Shown: positions 18,148-27,751, counted from the stretch's first letter. The stretch: 64,000 nt of DNA from Micrococcus flavus (GCF_014204815.1 NZ_JACHMC010000001.1:1426001-1490000); one strand, 5' to 3'. A program made the numbers and translations. The notes: generated from the letters alone by a model not told the origin.

Positions 18148-18153
18148 AGCATA
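18148..18153 (-). promoter_or_regulatory. -10 box of the murA-plsC-gpsA-ddl operon
   Basis: TATGCT on the minus strand with TTGCGA (18173-18178) 19 bases further upstream as a possible -35. It predicts a leader of about 125 bases before murA. Apart from this, the 213-base gap between murA and leuD shows no gene. Confidence 0.45.
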
Positions 18154-18228
18154 GGGCGTCGGTTCCAGCCGCTCGCAACGCCGGCCGCCCGAGCCGGCCG
18201 CCGAGGAGACGACGGGCCGCGCAGGGGC

Positions 18229-18834
18229 TCAGTCGGCGGTGCGGGCCGGCAGCGTGGTGGGCTTGTGCGCCGGACGACGCGCCTCGTACGCGGCGATCTC
18301 GTCCGCGTGGTCCAGGGTGATGGCGATGTCGTCGAGCCCGTGCAGCAGCCGGTGCCGGGCGTCCTCGTCGATCGTGAACGGCGCCGTGACGTCGCCGCAC
18401 ACCACCGTGCGGGCCTCGAGGTCCACGGTCACGACGGCGCCCGGCTGGTTCTCCAGCTCCTTCCAGATGCGCTCGACGTCCTGCTGCTCCACCTGCGCGG
18501 CCACGAGGCCCTGCTTGGCCGAGTTGCCCCGGAAGATGTCCGCGAACCGGGACGACACCACGGCCCGGAACCCGTAGTCCTTGAGGGCCCACACCGCGTG
18601 TTCGCGGGAGGATCCGGTGCCGAAGTCGGCGCCGGCCACCAGCACCGAGCCGGCGCTGTAGGGCTCGATGTTGAGGACGAACTCCGGGTCCTGACGCCAG
18701 CCGGCGAACAGGGCGTCCTCGAAGCCGGTCCGCGAGATGCGCTTGAGGTACACGGCCGGGATGATCTGGTCGGTGTCCACGTTGGAGGCGCGCAGCGGCA
18801 CGCCGATGCCCGTGTGGGTGGTGAACTTCTCCAT
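18229..18834 (-). CDS. leuD: 3-isopropylmalate dehydratase small subunit
   Basis: A 201-residue swivelling-domain subunit of isopropylmalate isomerase, second step of leucine synthesis. [16 protein letters not shown] and [17 protein letters not shown] are the signature blocks; the latter holds the substrate-recognising loop. It starts 3 bases after leuC, so the subunits are made from one mRNA. Confidence 0.97.
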   Translation of the reverse strand: MEKFTTHTGIGVPLRASNVDTDQIIPAVYLKRISRTGFEDALFAGWRQDPEFVLNIEPYSAGSVLVAGADFGTGSSREHAVWALKDYGFRAVVSSRFADIFRGNSAKQGLVAAQVEQQDVERIWKELENQPGAVVTVDLEARTVVCGDVTAPFTIDEDARHRLLHGLDDIAITLDHADEIAAYEARRPAHKPTTLPARTAD

Positions 18835-18837
18835 GGC

Positions 18838-20298
18838 TCAGGCCTCCTGGGGCTCGAGGGCGGGCAGGTCGGAGGGGCTCGCCAGGCGGCCCAGCACGGC
18901 GGTGGCCGCGGCGACGACGGGCGAGACCAGGTGGGTGCGCCCGCCCTTGCCCTGGCGCCCCTCGAAGTTGCGGTTCGAGGTGGACGCGCAGCGCTCGCCC
19001 GGCACGAGCTGGTCCGGGTTCATGCCCAGGCACATGGAGCAGCCCGCGAACCGCCACTCCGCGCCGAAGTCCTCGAACACGCGGTCCAGGCCCTCCTCCA
19101 TGGCCTGCAGGCGCACGCGGGCGGAGCCGGGCACCACCATCACGCGCACCCCCTCGGCCTTGCGGCGGCCCGCGATGACGGAGGCGAACGCCCGCAGGTC
19201 CTCGATGCGCGAGTTCGTGCACGAGCCCATGAAGACGGTGTCCACGGCCACCTCCTTCATGGGCGTGCCGGGCGTGAGGTCCATGTAGGCGAGCGCCTTG
19301 CGGGCCGACTCCTGGGCGGTGGGGTCGTCGAAGTCCTCCGGGGCCGGCACGGCCGCGTTCAGGGGCACGCCCTGGCCGGGGTTGGTGCCCCACGTGACGA
19401 ACGGCTCGAGGGTGTCGGCGTCGATCACCACCTCGGCGTCGAACTCGGCGCCCTCGTCCGTGCGCAGGGTGCGCCAGTGCTCGAGCGCGGCGTCCCAGTC
19501 GGCGCCCTGCGGAGCGTGCGGGCGGCCCTTCAAGTACGCGAACGTGGTCTCGTCCGGGGCCACCATGCCGGCGCGGGCGCCGGCCTCGATGGACATGTTG
19601 CAGATGGTCATGCGGCCCTCCATGGAGAGCGCCCGGATGGCCTCGCCGCGGTACTCCAGGACGTACCCCTGGCCGCCGCCGGTGCCGATCTTCGCGATGA
19701 CCGCCAGGATGATGTCCTTGGCCGTCACGCCCGGGCGCAGCGTGCCGTCCACGGTGACCGCCATGGTCTTGAACGGCTTGAGGCGCAGGGTCTGGGTGGC
19801 CAGCACGTGCTCCACCTCGGAGGTGCCGATGCCGAACGCGAGCGCGCCGAAGGCGCCGTGGGTGGAGGTGTGGGAGTCGCCGCAGACCACCGTGAGCCCG
19901 GGCTGGGTGAGGCCGAGCTGCGGGCCCACCACGTGGACGATGCCCTGCTCCTTGTCCCCGAGCGGGTGCAGGCGCACCCCGAACTCGGCGGCGTTGGCGC
20001 GCAGCGTCTCGATCTGGGTGCGACTGGTGGCGTCGGCGATCGGGAGGTCGATGTCCTGCGTGGGGGTGTTGTGATCCTCCGTGGCGATCGTCAGGTCCGG
20101 GCGGGCGACCGGTCGACCGGCCAGGCGCAGGCCCTCGAACGCCTGCGGGCTGGTGACCTCGTGGACCAGGTGCAGGTCGATGTACAGCAGGTCGGGCGTC
20201 CGGGTCTGCCCCTCGCCCGAGCCGCGGACCACCACGTGCTCGTCCCAGACCTTCTCGGCCAGCGTCCGGGGACGCGGGCCCGGCGTCTGCGTGCTCAT
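18838..20298 (-). CDS. leuC: 3-isopropylmalate dehydratase large subunit
   Basis: A 486-residue aconitase-family subunit carrying the [4Fe-4S] cluster. Cluster cysteines are visible in GSCTNSR and [25 protein letters not shown] is another family block. The frame is open far upstream, but the ATG at 20298 follows GGGAGG and matches the family N-terminus [11 protein letters not shown]. It is divergent from the IclR-type regulator; a shared 225-base region holds a palindromic candidate operator at 20408-20424. Confidence 0.97.
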   Translation of the reverse strand: MSTQTPGPRPRTLAEKVWDEHVVVRGSGEGQTRTPDLLYIDLHLVHEVTSPQAFEGLRLAGRPVARPDLTIATEDHNTPTQDIDLPIADATSRTQIETLRANAAEFGVRLHPLGDKEQGIVHVVGPQLGLTQPGLTVVCGDSHTSTHGAFGALAFGIGTSEVEHVLATQTLRLKPFKTMAVTVDGTLRPGVTAKDIILAVIAKIGTGGGQGYVLEYRGEAIRALSMEGRMTICNMSIEAGARAGMVAPDETTFAYLKGRPHAPQGADWDAALEHWRTLRTDEGAEFDAEVVIDADTLEPFVTWGTNPGQGVPLNAAVPAPEDFDDPTAQESARKALAYMDLTPGTPMKEVAVDTVFMGSCTNSRIEDLRAFASVIAGRRKAEGVRVMVVPGSARVRLQAMEEGLDRVFEDFGAEWRFAGCSMCLGMNPDQLVPGERCASTSNRNFEGRQGKGGRTHLVSPVVAAATAVLGRLASPSDLPALEPQEA

Positions 20299-20363
20299 GC
20301 GCCGTCCTCCCTCTTCGATCCTCGCGCCGCGCCGCCGATGCGGCCCGCGCGCTTCCTGCCACC

Positions 20364-20369
20364 ACTGTG
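20364..20369 (-). promoter_or_regulatory. Candidate -10 box of leuCD
   Basis: CACAGT on the minus strand, 65 bases before the leuC ATG. It lacks the first T of TAnnnT and has no recognisable -35, as in activator-dependent promoters. The operator palindrome begins 38 bases upstream of it. Confidence 0.4.
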
Positions 20370-20407
20370 CCGCCGGGGCGGATGACCCACGATCCGCACC
20401 CCGCTTC

Positions 20408-20424
20408 GTCTCATGCAGTGAGAC
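20408..20424. promoter_or_regulatory. Palindromic candidate operator (IclR/NdgR-type) in the leuC-iclR gap
   Basis: GTCTCA-TGCAG-TGAGAC, two perfect 6-base arms around a 5-base spacer. The same arms and spacing occur upstream of ilvB at 44515-44531, differing only in the last base. It lies between the divergent leuC and regulator genes. Confidence 0.65.
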
Positions 20425-20511
20425 GCCGCCGCGGGTGTGCGCCCGCCGCCGCGCCCCCCGGCCGACCCCGGCCAGGCGCGTGGCCCCGCTGACGACGGGA
20501 CCGGCGAACGC

Positions 20512-20517
20512 TACGAT
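20512..20517 (+). promoter_or_regulatory. -10 box, leaderless regulator gene
   Basis: TACGAT ends 6 bases before the ATG at 20524. Confidence 0.55.
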
Positions 20518-20523
20518 CTGCGC

Positions 20524-21291
20524 ATGCGCACCTCTCACAGTCCGGACGCCGGGGAGCTCGCCCCCGCCCTGCACGCCCACCCGAGCGGGGTGGGGGTGGT
20601 GGACAAGTCCGTCGCCATCCTGGACGCACTCGAGTCCGGCCCCGCCACCCTCGCCCAGCTCGTCGCGGCCACCGGGATCGCCCGGCCGACGCTGCACCGG
20701 CTCGCCGCCGCGCTGACGCACCACCGCCTGGTGGCCAAGGACCTCCAGGGTCGCTACGTGCTCGGCTCGCGCCTGGCGGAGCTGGCCTCCGCGGCCGGGG
20801 AGGACCGGCTCACGTCCGCGGCCGGCCCCGTGCTGCAGTGGCTGCGCGACGCGTGCGGCGAGTCCGCGCAGGTGTTCCGACGCCAGGCGGACGCCCGCGT
20901 GTGCGTCGCGAGCGCCGAGCGCCCATGGGGCCTGCGGGACACCATCCCGGTGGGCACCCGCATGTCCATGAAGGCCGGCTCCGCCGCGCAGGTGCTGCTC
21001 GCATGGGAGGACCACGACCGGCTCGTCGAGGGCCTGGCCGGCGCCGTGTTCACCCCCACGGTCCTGGCGGCTGTCCGCCGCCGGGGCTGGGCCCAGTCCC
21101 TCGCGGAGCGCGAGTCCGGCGTCGCGTCCGTGTCCGCCCCGGTCCGCGGGCCCAACGGCCGCGTGATCGCCGCGGTGTCCATCTCGGGGCCCCTCGAGCG
21201 GCTGTCCCGCCAGCCCGGGCGGATGCACGCCGAGTCCGTGGTGGCCGCCGCGGGCCGCCTCACCGAGCTCATCCGCGCCGGTGATGCCTGA
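20524..21291 (+). CDS. IclR-family regulator of branched-chain amino acid genes (NdgR/LtbR type)
   Basis: A 255-residue IclR-family protein. The N-terminal winged helix-turn-helix spans about 25-85 ([24 protein letters not shown]), and the ligand domain includes [24 protein letters not shown] and [25 protein letters not shown], which match the Streptomyces NdgR and Corynebacterium LtbR proteins as I remember them. Those regulate leuCD and related amino acid genes, as activator or repressor depending on species. Its position, divergent from leuC, is the one LtbR/NdgR genes usually have. The frame opens at 20437, but TACGAT placed 6 bases before 20524 argues for the leaderless start used here. 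Confidence 0.9.
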   Translation: MRTSHSPDAGELAPALHAHPSGVGVVDKSVAILDALESGPATLAQLVAATGIARPTLHRLAAALTHHRLVAKDLQGRYVLGSRLAELASAAGEDRLTSAAGPVLQWLRDACGESAQVFRRQADARVCVASAERPWGLRDTIPVGTRMSMKAGSAAQVLLAWEDHDRLVEGLAGAVFTPTVLAAVRRRGWAQSLAERESGVASVSAPVRGPNGRVIAAVSISGPLERLSRQPGRMHAESVVAAAGRLTELIRAGDA

Positions 21292-21334
21292 GCGGCCCGG
21301 CCGCCCGCCGCGGCGCGGCCACCCCGGGCACGCC

Positions 21335-21383
21335 GGGCACGGGCCGTCCGCCGGACGTCCGGCGGACGTTCACGCCCGTGCCC
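21335..21383. repeat. Nested palindrome: 24-base perfect core within a 49-base hairpin
   Basis: The core at 21345-21368 is perfectly self-complementary, each half being CGTCCGCCGGAC or its complement. It is flanked by 10-base arms GGGCACGGGC (21335-21344) and GCCCGTGCCC (21374-21383), with only TTCAC unpaired. It abuts the -10 box of the next gene, covering its -35 region. It could be an operator, or a terminator for the regulator gene that ends 43 bases earlier; no T tract follows. Confidence 0.7.
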
Positions 21384-21389
21384 TAGCGT
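21384..21389 (+). promoter_or_regulatory. Candidate -10 box of UDP-glucose dehydrogenase
   Basis: TAGCGT, 45 bases before the GTG start, directly after the nested palindrome. Confidence 0.4.
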
Positions 21390-21434
21390 GGTGACCCGCA
21401 CCTGCCCGTCCGCCGACCCTCCGAGGAGCCCGAA

Positions 21435-22922
21435 GTGACCGAGATCGCCGCCTCCCCCGCCACCCCGTCCGAGCAGGACGCCGCGTCCGCCGGATCCACC
21501 GGGGACGGTCGACCCCGCCTGTCGGTGATCGGCACGGGGTACCTGGGCGCCACGCACGCCGCCTGCATGGCGGAGCTCGGGTTCGAGGTCCTCGGCGTGG
21601 ACGTGGACCCGGCGAAGATCGCGCGGCTCTCGCGCGGCGAGGTGCCCTTCCACGAGCCCGGGCTGCCGGAGCTGCTGCGGACCCACGTGGCCTCGGGCCG
21701 GCTGCGCTTCACCACGGACGTGGCCGAGGCCGCACGGTGGGCGGACGTGCACTTCATCGGCGTCGGCACGCCCCAGAAGGTGGGCGAGGCCGCGGCCGAC
21801 CTGACCTACGTGGACGCCGCGGTCGAGTCCCTGGCGCGCGCGATCGACCGGGACGCGCTGATCGTGGGCAAGTCCACCGTGCCGGTGGGCACCGCGCGCC
21901 GGCTGTCCGGGCGCGTCGCGGAGATCCGAGCCGAGCAGGGCCTGCCCGGGCAGGTGGAGCTGGCCTGGAACCCGGAGTTCCTGCGGGAGGGCTTCGCCGT
22001 GCAGGACACCCTGACGCCGGACCGGCTCGTGGTGGGCGTGGCGGGGCCGCGGGCCGAGCCGCTGCTGCGCGAGGTCTACGCCGCCCAGCTGGCCGCCGAC
22101 ACCCCGTGGATCTGCACGGACCTGGAGACCGCCGAGCTGGTGAAAGTCGCCGCCAACGCGTTCCTGGCCACCAAGATCTCCTTCATCAACGCGTTCTCCG
22201 AGATCACCGAGACCGTGGGCGGGGACATCCGCACGCTCGCCGACGCGATCGGTCACGACACCCGCATCGGCCGCCGGTTCCTCAACGCCGGCGTCGGCTT
22301 CGGCGGCGGCTGCCTGCCCAAGGACATCCGCGCGCTGCAGGCCCGGGTCTCCGAGCTGGGCCTGGACCGCACCATGCGCTTCCTCGCCGAGGTGGACGAC
22401 ATCAACCTCCGCCGTCGGGACCGCGTGGTGGACCTCGCGGTGCAGATGCTCAGTGCGGCCCACGGGACGGAGGCGGACGCCCCGGCCCCCCGCGGCGGCA
22501 AGACGACGGGCCCGGACCGTCAGGTGCTCCAGGGCAAGCGGATCGCCGTGCTCGGGGTGACGTTCAAGCCCGACTCGGACGACGTCCGCGACTCCCCCGC
22601 CCTGGACGTGGCGAACCGGCTGTTCACCGCGGGCGCGGACGTGCGCGTCTACGACCCCGAGGGCAACGCCAACGCGGCCGCCCGCTTCCCCCGCCTGGAG
22701 TACGTGGGCTCGGCCGACGCCGCCCTCGAGGACGCCGAGCTCGTGCTGCTGCTCACGGAATGGGCCGAGTTCCGGGCGCTGGACCCGGAGGAGGCCGGGC
22801 GCCGGGTCGCCGCGCGCCTGCTGATCGACGGGCGCAACGTCCTCGACGTGGCGGCGTGGGGCGAGGCCGGCTGGACCGTGGTGGGCCTGGGCCACCGCTT
22901 CGACGCGGCGTCCCTGGCCTGA
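21435..22922 (+). CDS. UDP-glucose 6-dehydrogenase
   Basis: A 495-residue NAD-dependent dehydrogenase oxidising UDP-glucose to UDP-glucuronate, or a close nucleotide-sugar relative. A low-complexity N-terminal tail (1-28) precedes VIGTGYLGATHAACMAELG; the catalytic site has GFGGGCLPKD with Cys293; the C-terminal domain begins around LQGKRIAVLGVTFKPDSDDVRDSP. A spacer rich in Pro, Gly and Lys near 355-370 separates the halves. The GTG start has GAGGAG 6 bases before it. It stands alone, so its product probably feeds an envelope polymer together with galU. A different family member begins at the window's left edge. Confidence 0.93.
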   Translation: MTEIAASPATPSEQDAASAGSTGDGRPRLSVIGTGYLGATHAACMAELGFEVLGVDVDPAKIARLSRGEVPFHEPGLPELLRTHVASGRLRFTTDVAEAARWADVHFIGVGTPQKVGEAAADLTYVDAAVESLARAIDRDALIVGKSTVPVGTARRLSGRVAEIRAEQGLPGQVELAWNPEFLREGFAVQDTLTPDRLVVGVAGPRAEPLLREVYAAQLAADTPWICTDLETAELVKVAANAFLATKISFINAFSEITETVGGDIRTLADAIGHDTRIGRRFLNAGVGFGGGCLPKDIRALQARVSELGLDRTMRFLAEVDDINLRRRDRVVDLAVQMLSAAHGTEADAPAPRGGKTTGPDRQVLQGKRIAVLGVTFKPDSDDVRDSPALDVANRLFTAGADVRVYDPEGNANAAARFPRLEYVGSADAALEDAELVLLLTEWAEFRALDPEEAGRRVAARLLIDGRNVLDVAAWGEAGWTVVGLGHRFDAASLA

Positions 22923-22932
22923 CCGGCGCCCC

Positions 22933-24060
22933 TCAGCGGACGGCGCCGAAGTGGTCCCAGCCCCGTTCCGGCAGGGGACGGTGGCCGGCGGGACGGCGCC
23001 CCGCGGGCTCGAGCCGCCCGATGCGCTCGAACCCCGCGGGGACCGTCGCCCCGACCGCCACGAGGCCGAGGAGCCCGTAGTCCTCGCCGCCGGCCAGCAC
23101 GAACTCCTCGGGCTCCCGTCGGCTCAGCGCGGCCACGCGGGCCAGCGGCGCGGCGGCCCGGGCCAGCCACGCCTCGTCCACCCACGGGGTGAGGGGGTCG
23201 TCCGGAGTGCCCGTGGCGCGGGCGAGCCGGTGCGCGTCGCGTCCGACGCCGTCGGACACGTCCATCATGGCGGCGATCCCCGACCCCGCCGCCGCAGGGC
23301 CGAGGGCCAGGGGCGGCCGGGGGCGCAGCTGCGCACGCACGGCGTGGGCCAGCTCACGGGCGCCCGGGCGGTCGGCGGGGTCCAGGGACGCGGCGCGCTC
23401 GAGCAGGCGCTTCCGGTCGGTCAGCAGCAGCGCCAGCCCCGCCGCCGCCCAGCCGGGTCCGGGCGTGCCCCAGCCGGACCCCTGCGGGCCCGAGGCGTGG
23501 ACGAGCACGGCGCCCTCGGCGAGCATCCGCGCGCGCACCTGGGGGGCGGGCACGCGACGCACGACCCCGGCGGCCGGCGGGTCCCCGAGGGCGGTCACGG
23601 CCACGTGCACGCGGTCCCCCTCGCCGAGGTCCCCCCCGGCCACCCGGCAGTCGCCCGCACCGAGCACGCGGATGGCCGCGGTGAACCCGCCGGCGAGGGC
23701 GGTCACCCAGGTCACCGGGGTGTCCCGCGGCAGGGTGAGCGCGGTGACCAGCCCGCTGGGGGCGGCCCCCATGGCGTTGACGTCGGAGAGGTTCTGGGCG
23801 GCGGCCTTCCAGCCGACGTCGTGCCCGCGGGTGCGCACGCCCGCTGGCCAGGTCATCAGGAAGTCCGTGCCCTCCCCCATGGCGTCCGTGGACACGGCCA
23901 CGGTGCCGCGCGGGGCGGGCAGCACGGCGGCATCGTCGCCGGGCGGGACGGTGCCCGCCGGCCACGCCGCGTCCCGGGCCACGGGGGCCAGGCGGGCCTG
24001 GATGAGCTCGAGGAGCTGCTCCTCGGCCAGGTCCCCGACGACGGCGCCCGCGGACGTCAC
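22933..24060 (-). CDS. thiL: Thiamine-monophosphate kinase
   Basis: A 375-residue PurM-fold kinase phosphorylating thiamine monophosphate to the cofactor thiamine pyrophosphate. GDDAAVL, VSTDAMGEGTDFL, QNLSDVNAMGA and MDVSDGVGRD are the Mg-ATP and substrate motifs. It is somewhat longer than the usual 310-330 residues because of an expanded middle and an extended C-terminus. The frame is open far upstream through the GTPase gene, but the GTG at 24060 forms a GTGA overlap with that gene and begins the ThiL similarity. Confidence 0.94.
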   Translation of the reverse strand: MTSAGAVVGDLAEEQLLELIQARLAPVARDAAWPAGTVPPGDDAAVLPAPRGTVAVSTDAMGEGTDFLMTWPAGVRTRGHDVGWKAAAQNLSDVNAMGAAPSGLVTALTLPRDTPVTWVTALAGGFTAAIRVLGAGDCRVAGGDLGEGDRVHVAVTALGDPPAAGVVRRVPAPQVRARMLAEGAVLVHASGPQGSGWGTPGPGWAAAGLALLLTDRKRLLERAASLDPADRPGARELAHAVRAQLRPRPPLALGPAAAGSGIAAMMDVSDGVGRDAHRLARATGTPDDPLTPWVDEAWLARAAAPLARVAALSRREPEEFVLAGGEDYGLLGLVAVGATVPAGFERIGRLEPAGRRPAGHRPLPERGWDHFGAVR

Positions 24061-25793
24061 CGCCGCGAGCGCGCCCGGACGCCGGCGCCCGTGGCCCGGG
24101 CGAGGGCGTCGCGGAAGCGCGCGTGACGCTCGATCTCGGCACGGACCGGATCCACCACGAGCTCGCGGCCGGCGGCGGTCGTCGACTCCTCGAGGCGGCG
24201 GCGCGCCCGCTTTCCCCGGGAGGCCGCCGTGAGGCGGGTGAGCGGGATCGCGAGCAGGGCCAGCAGCAGCCCGAGGGCCAGGCCGCCCACGAGCAGCAGG
24301 GTGGGGATCGGGAAGCCCTCCACGGCGGGGGCCGGCGGCAGGGGGAACTGCAGGTACGCGGCCAGGGCGAGCACACCGAGCCATCCGGCGCCGACCACGG
24401 CCGTGGCCAGCGCGAGCCACTGCAGCACGTCCAGCACGGGCCACCACCAGCTGCCCTTCGCGGCGCCCAGGTCGGTGCCGGCGATCGCGCGGTCGACGGC
24501 GGCGGGCAGCTCGTCCAGGTGCGCGCGGCCGGCCCGGCGCACCGAGGCCGCCCACGGCTCGGACGCGCCCGCCGACGCGGAGGTGACGAGGGTCCGGACA
24601 GCGCCCTCGACGACGGCGCGCTGGGTCTGCGTGCGCTCGGGCAGCGACGTGCGGTGCAGGTCGGGATCGCGCTGCACGGGGTCCCGGTCCCGGCGCCCGA
24701 CGGCGCGCTCGGGCAGCAGGTGCAGCCGGCGCAGCGGGTCGGCGCGGAACGAGTGCATCCAGCGCAGCACGGGCCAGCTGGTCCGCTTGGCCGAGCGCAG
24801 CCGGTAGGAGCCCTCCACGGCCCGGACCACGGCGGGCACGCCGCCGGCCGTGGCGAGGTCGCGGCCGAGGCGGCGGGCGTCGTCGTCGCCCACGCCGGCG
24901 GGCCCACCCGGGCCGGAGGCCTCCTCGAGGGCCCGGGCGCGGGCCGTGACGTCCGCGCCGAGGCGCTCGGCGGCGGCCCCGCGGGAGGAGACGATCGCGG
25001 CGATCTGCCGCCCGACCTCCTCGAGGCCCTCCTCCGTGCGGGCGGAGACGGGCAGCACGCGCACGTCGCCGAGGCCGTGGCCGGAGAGCATGCGGCGCAG
25101 GGAGGCCAGGACGGAGTCGCGGTCCTGCACCGTGAGGCGGTCCACCTGATTCAGCAGCACGAGGGTCACCGCGGCATGGGAGGCCATGGTGGCGAGGAAG
25201 TCGCGGTGGATGACGGCGTCGGCGTACTTCTCCGGGTCCACCACCCACACGAGCACGTCCACGTGGCCGGCCAGGCGGGCGGTGACGTCCCGGTGGGAGC
25301 GCTGCACGGAGTCGATGTCCGGCAGGTCGAGCAGGATCAGGCCCGTGGCGTCCGCGCCGTCCGTGCGGCCGAAGCCCAGGAAGCCCCTGCGGCCGCCGTC
25401 GAGCACGGGCGCGTCGTCCAGCAGGTGCCGTCGGGGCACGCCCAGCCAGTCCAGCAGGGCGGCGGCGCCGCCGCCCTCGCCGTCGCGGCCCTCGCCGCGA
25501 CCCACGCCCCACACCGCGGCCAGCGGCTCGGACGTGGTGGGGCGGGTCGCGGCGACACCGGCCAGCTCACGCCCGGTGAGGGCGTTGAACAGGGAGGACT
25601 TGCCGGAGCCGGTGGCGCCGAAGAAGCCCACCACGGTGTGCTCCGCCGAGAGGCTCTGGCGCTCCCCCGCGGCGCGGACGGCCGCGGCGGCGTCCGCCAC
25701 CACGGGGTCCGGCAGGCGGTCCTGGGCGAGCTCGGCCGCGGTGCCGAGGGCATCGAGGCGCTCGGCGAGGGAGGGGGCGGCGGTGCGGCTCAT
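24057..25793 (-). CDS. Membrane-associated dynamin/YfjP-like GTPase
   Basis: A 578-residue P-loop GTPase. G1 is GATGSGKSS (59-67), the G2 Thr lies in TRPTTSEP, G3 is DLPDIDS (156-162) and G4 reads NQVD (215-218) in place of the usual NKxD. Two strongly hydrophobic segments follow at about 455-475 and 495-525, then a basic C-terminal tail. This layout recurs in actinobacteria as a pair of adjacent GTPases of unknown role. It overlaps its partner upstream by ATGA (25790-25793) and thiL downstream by GTGA. Confidence 0.85.
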   Translation of the reverse strand: MSRTAAPSLAERLDALGTAAELAQDRLPDPVVADAAAAVRAAGERQSLSAEHTVVGFFGATGSGKSSLFNALTGRELAGVAATRPTTSEPLAAVWGVGRGEGRDGEGGGAAALLDWLGVPRRHLLDDAPVLDGGRRGFLGFGRTDGADATGLILLDLPDIDSVQRSHRDVTARLAGHVDVLVWVVDPEKYADAVIHRDFLATMASHAAVTLVLLNQVDRLTVQDRDSVLASLRRMLSGHGLGDVRVLPVSARTEEGLEEVGRQIAAIVSSRGAAAERLGADVTARARALEEASGPGGPAGVGDDDARRLGRDLATAGGVPAVVRAVEGSYRLRSAKRTSWPVLRWMHSFRADPLRRLHLLPERAVGRRDRDPVQRDPDLHRTSLPERTQTQRAVVEGAVRTLVTSASAGASEPWAASVRRAGRAHLDELPAAVDRAIAGTDLGAAKGSWWWPVLDVLQWLALATAVVGAGWLGVLALAAYLQFPLPPAPAVEGFPIPTLLLVGGLALGLLLALLAIPLTRLTAASRGKRARRRLEESTTAAGRELVVDPVRAEIERHARFRDALARATGAGVRARSRR

Positions 25794-27649
25794 CGGGTCT
25801 GCTCCTCGTCCTCGGTGCGGTCGGCGGGGCGGTCGGCGGCCGGGGCCGCGGGCTCCTGGGTCCGGGTCGGCTCGACCGGGCCGTCCAGGCCGGCGTCGAC
25901 GCCGTGGCGCAGGACGGGCACGAGGCCGCGCAGGGCGGCGGTCTCCTCGGGCCCGCGCTCGAGGGACAGCAGGGGCAGGAAGCGGCCGCCGAGGACGTCC
26001 TCGAGCAGGGCGCGCACCCGCTCGTCGAGCAGCTCGCTCGCGCTGCGGGCCATGCGGCGCACCGCGTCCTCGCCGAAGATCGACTCGAGGAGCTTCTGCC
26101 CGACGACGGCGGTGCCGCCGGCGATCCCGACCTCGAGCCCGATGAGCCCGCCGGTGGAGGCGAAGGAGATCACCATGAGGGCCACCGCCGCGCCGTTGAC
26201 GCCGAACGCGGCGAGGCGGGCCCGCGTGCGGCGGCCCTCGCCCTCCTCCTGGATCAGGGCGAGCACGTCCGACTGCCAGTCCCGCACGAGGGCGGCGGCG
26301 CGGTCCGAGGTGTCGGCGGGCAGGGAGCCCAGGTCACGCCCGGTGACGAGCACCCGGCCGGCGGGCTCGGCGCGCCAGCGGCGCTCGATCTGCTCCGCGG
26401 CGGACGCGGCGGACTCCACGAGCACGGCGTGCAGACCGGTCTCGAGGGCGTCCTCGACCTCCTCGGGCGGGGCCGGCCGGCCGCGCACGAGGGCGCCCAC
26501 CCGGTCGCGCACCCGGCCGATCGCGGTCTCCAGGCCGCGGAAGAACTCCCCCGTGCCCACGAAGTCCTGCCAGCGGGCCAGGACCTCGCCGCGCAGCAGG
26601 GTGCCGTCCGAGGTGGACCGGTGCACCGTCTCCGCGGCGTGCTCGGTGGCGTCCGCCACGATCGCGGCCAGGCGGGCGGCGGTCTCCTGTTGGGCGCGCT
26701 CGGCCTCGGCGATCTGCTCCACGCGCCCGGCCAGCTGGGCCAGCACGCCGTCCACGGTGCGGCGGGCGACGGCGCCGCGCGCCTGGGCGTCCTCGCCCAG
26801 GGCCGTGAGCCACGTGCGCAGGCCGGCCACGTGCTCGTCGGGGAGCAGGCCGCGCTCGTCGAACCGGGTCTCCGGGATCACGTGGATGCGGGCGTCCGGC
26901 AGCCCGTGGGCGGTGAGCATGCGGCGCAGGTCCGGCTCGATGTCCTTCTCGGCGCCGTCCGGGACGCGGCCGAGGACCACGGCCACGGTGATGTCGCGGG
27001 CGGCGGCCTGGTCCAGCAGCTCCCACGGCACGGCGTCCGCATAGCGGTGGGCGGTGGTGGTGAAGATCCACAGGTCCGCAGCCTCCAGCAGCTGGCGGGA
27101 CAGGGCGCGGTTGGCGTCCGCCACGGAGTCGATGTCCGGGGCGTCCACGATCGCGATGCCGGCGGGCAGGAACGGCTCGGCCACCAGCGCCACGGTGTCC
27201 ATGGCGCCGGAGTCCGGCTCCACGGGGCCGGCGGCCTCGGTGCGGTGCACCGTGACGCGGGCGAGGTCCGGGAGCACGCGCGGGCCGGTGAACCAGTGGG
27301 CGTCATCGGGGTGGTGCAGCAGCAGCGGCTGGCGCGTGGTGGGGCGCAGGGCGGAGGAGCGGGACACCTCGTGCCCCACGAGGGCGTTCACCAGCGTGGA
27401 CTTGCCGGCGCCGGTGGATCCGCCGACCACCGCGAGCAGCGGAGCGTCGAGGGAGTCCAGGCGGGGCAGGACGTAGTCGTCGATCTGGTGCCGGGTGCGC
27501 TCGCGCTCGGCCCGGTCCGCCTCGGCGGTGGGGGTGGCGAAGGGCAGCTCGACGGCGTCCAGGTGCGCGCGCACGCGGCGCACAGCGGTGTCGACGCCGA
27601 TGCCCGTGACGGGCTCGGCCGGTGCGGTGTACGGGTCGGTGGATTCCAC
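25790..27649 (-). CDS. Dynamin-like GTPase, partner of the downstream GTPase
   Basis: A 619-residue P-loop protein. G1 is GGSTGAGKST (76-85), a LRPTTRQP stretch gives the G2 Thr and G3 is DAPDIDS (169-175). Where G4 is expected (about 226-236) the sequence reads LGRVPDGAEKD, so the guanine-specificity motif is not recognisable. A long, Ala-rich, probably helical region follows, then a hydrophobic hairpin near 490-530. The start is GTG with no ribosome site; a weak GACGAT box 6 bases upstream suggests a leaderless mRNA. It leads the operon with the second GTPase and thiL. Confidence 0.83.
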   Translation of the reverse strand: MESTDPYTAPAEPVTGIGVDTAVRRVRAHLDAVELPFATPTAEADRAERERTRHQIDDYVLPRLDSLDAPLLAVVGGSTGAGKSTLVNALVGHEVSRSSALRPTTRQPLLLHHPDDAHWFTGPRVLPDLARVTVHRTEAAGPVEPDSGAMDTVALVAEPFLPAGIAIVDAPDIDSVADANRALSRQLLEAADLWIFTTTAHRYADAVPWELLDQAAARDITVAVVLGRVPDGAEKDIEPDLRRMLTAHGLPDARIHVIPETRFDERGLLPDEHVAGLRTWLTALGEDAQARGAVARRTVDGVLAQLAGRVEQIAEAERAQQETAARLAAIVADATEHAAETVHRSTSDGTLLRGEVLARWQDFVGTGEFFRGLETAIGRVRDRVGALVRGRPAPPEEVEDALETGLHAVLVESAASAAEQIERRWRAEPAGRVLVTGRDLGSLPADTSDRAAALVRDWQSDVLALIQEEGEGRRTRARLAAFGVNGAAVALMVISFASTGGLIGLEVGIAGGTAVVGQKLLESIFGEDAVRRMARSASELLDERVRALLEDVLGGRFLPLLSLERGPEETAALRGLVPVLRHGVDAGLDGPVEPTRTQEPAAPAADRPADRTEDEEQTR

Positions 27650-27751
27650 GGGGTCATCGTCTCACGGGCGGGCCGCGCGGATCGTGCGGGCGCCGCGGCT
27701 GCCGGGACCCCTCCGGGAGGTGAGCGCACGACCGTGCCCGGGGAGGACGAA

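Noticed and set aside
16684-20385. A 1233-codon open frame on the plus strand over murA, leuD and leuC
   Set aside because: It is antisense to well-recognised genes, its translation is rich in His, Arg and Gly without any domain, and such stop-free antisense frames are expected at this GC content. The same holds for the long frames at 24123-27044, 31731-34130, 34137-36806, 51116-54553 and 57641-61054.
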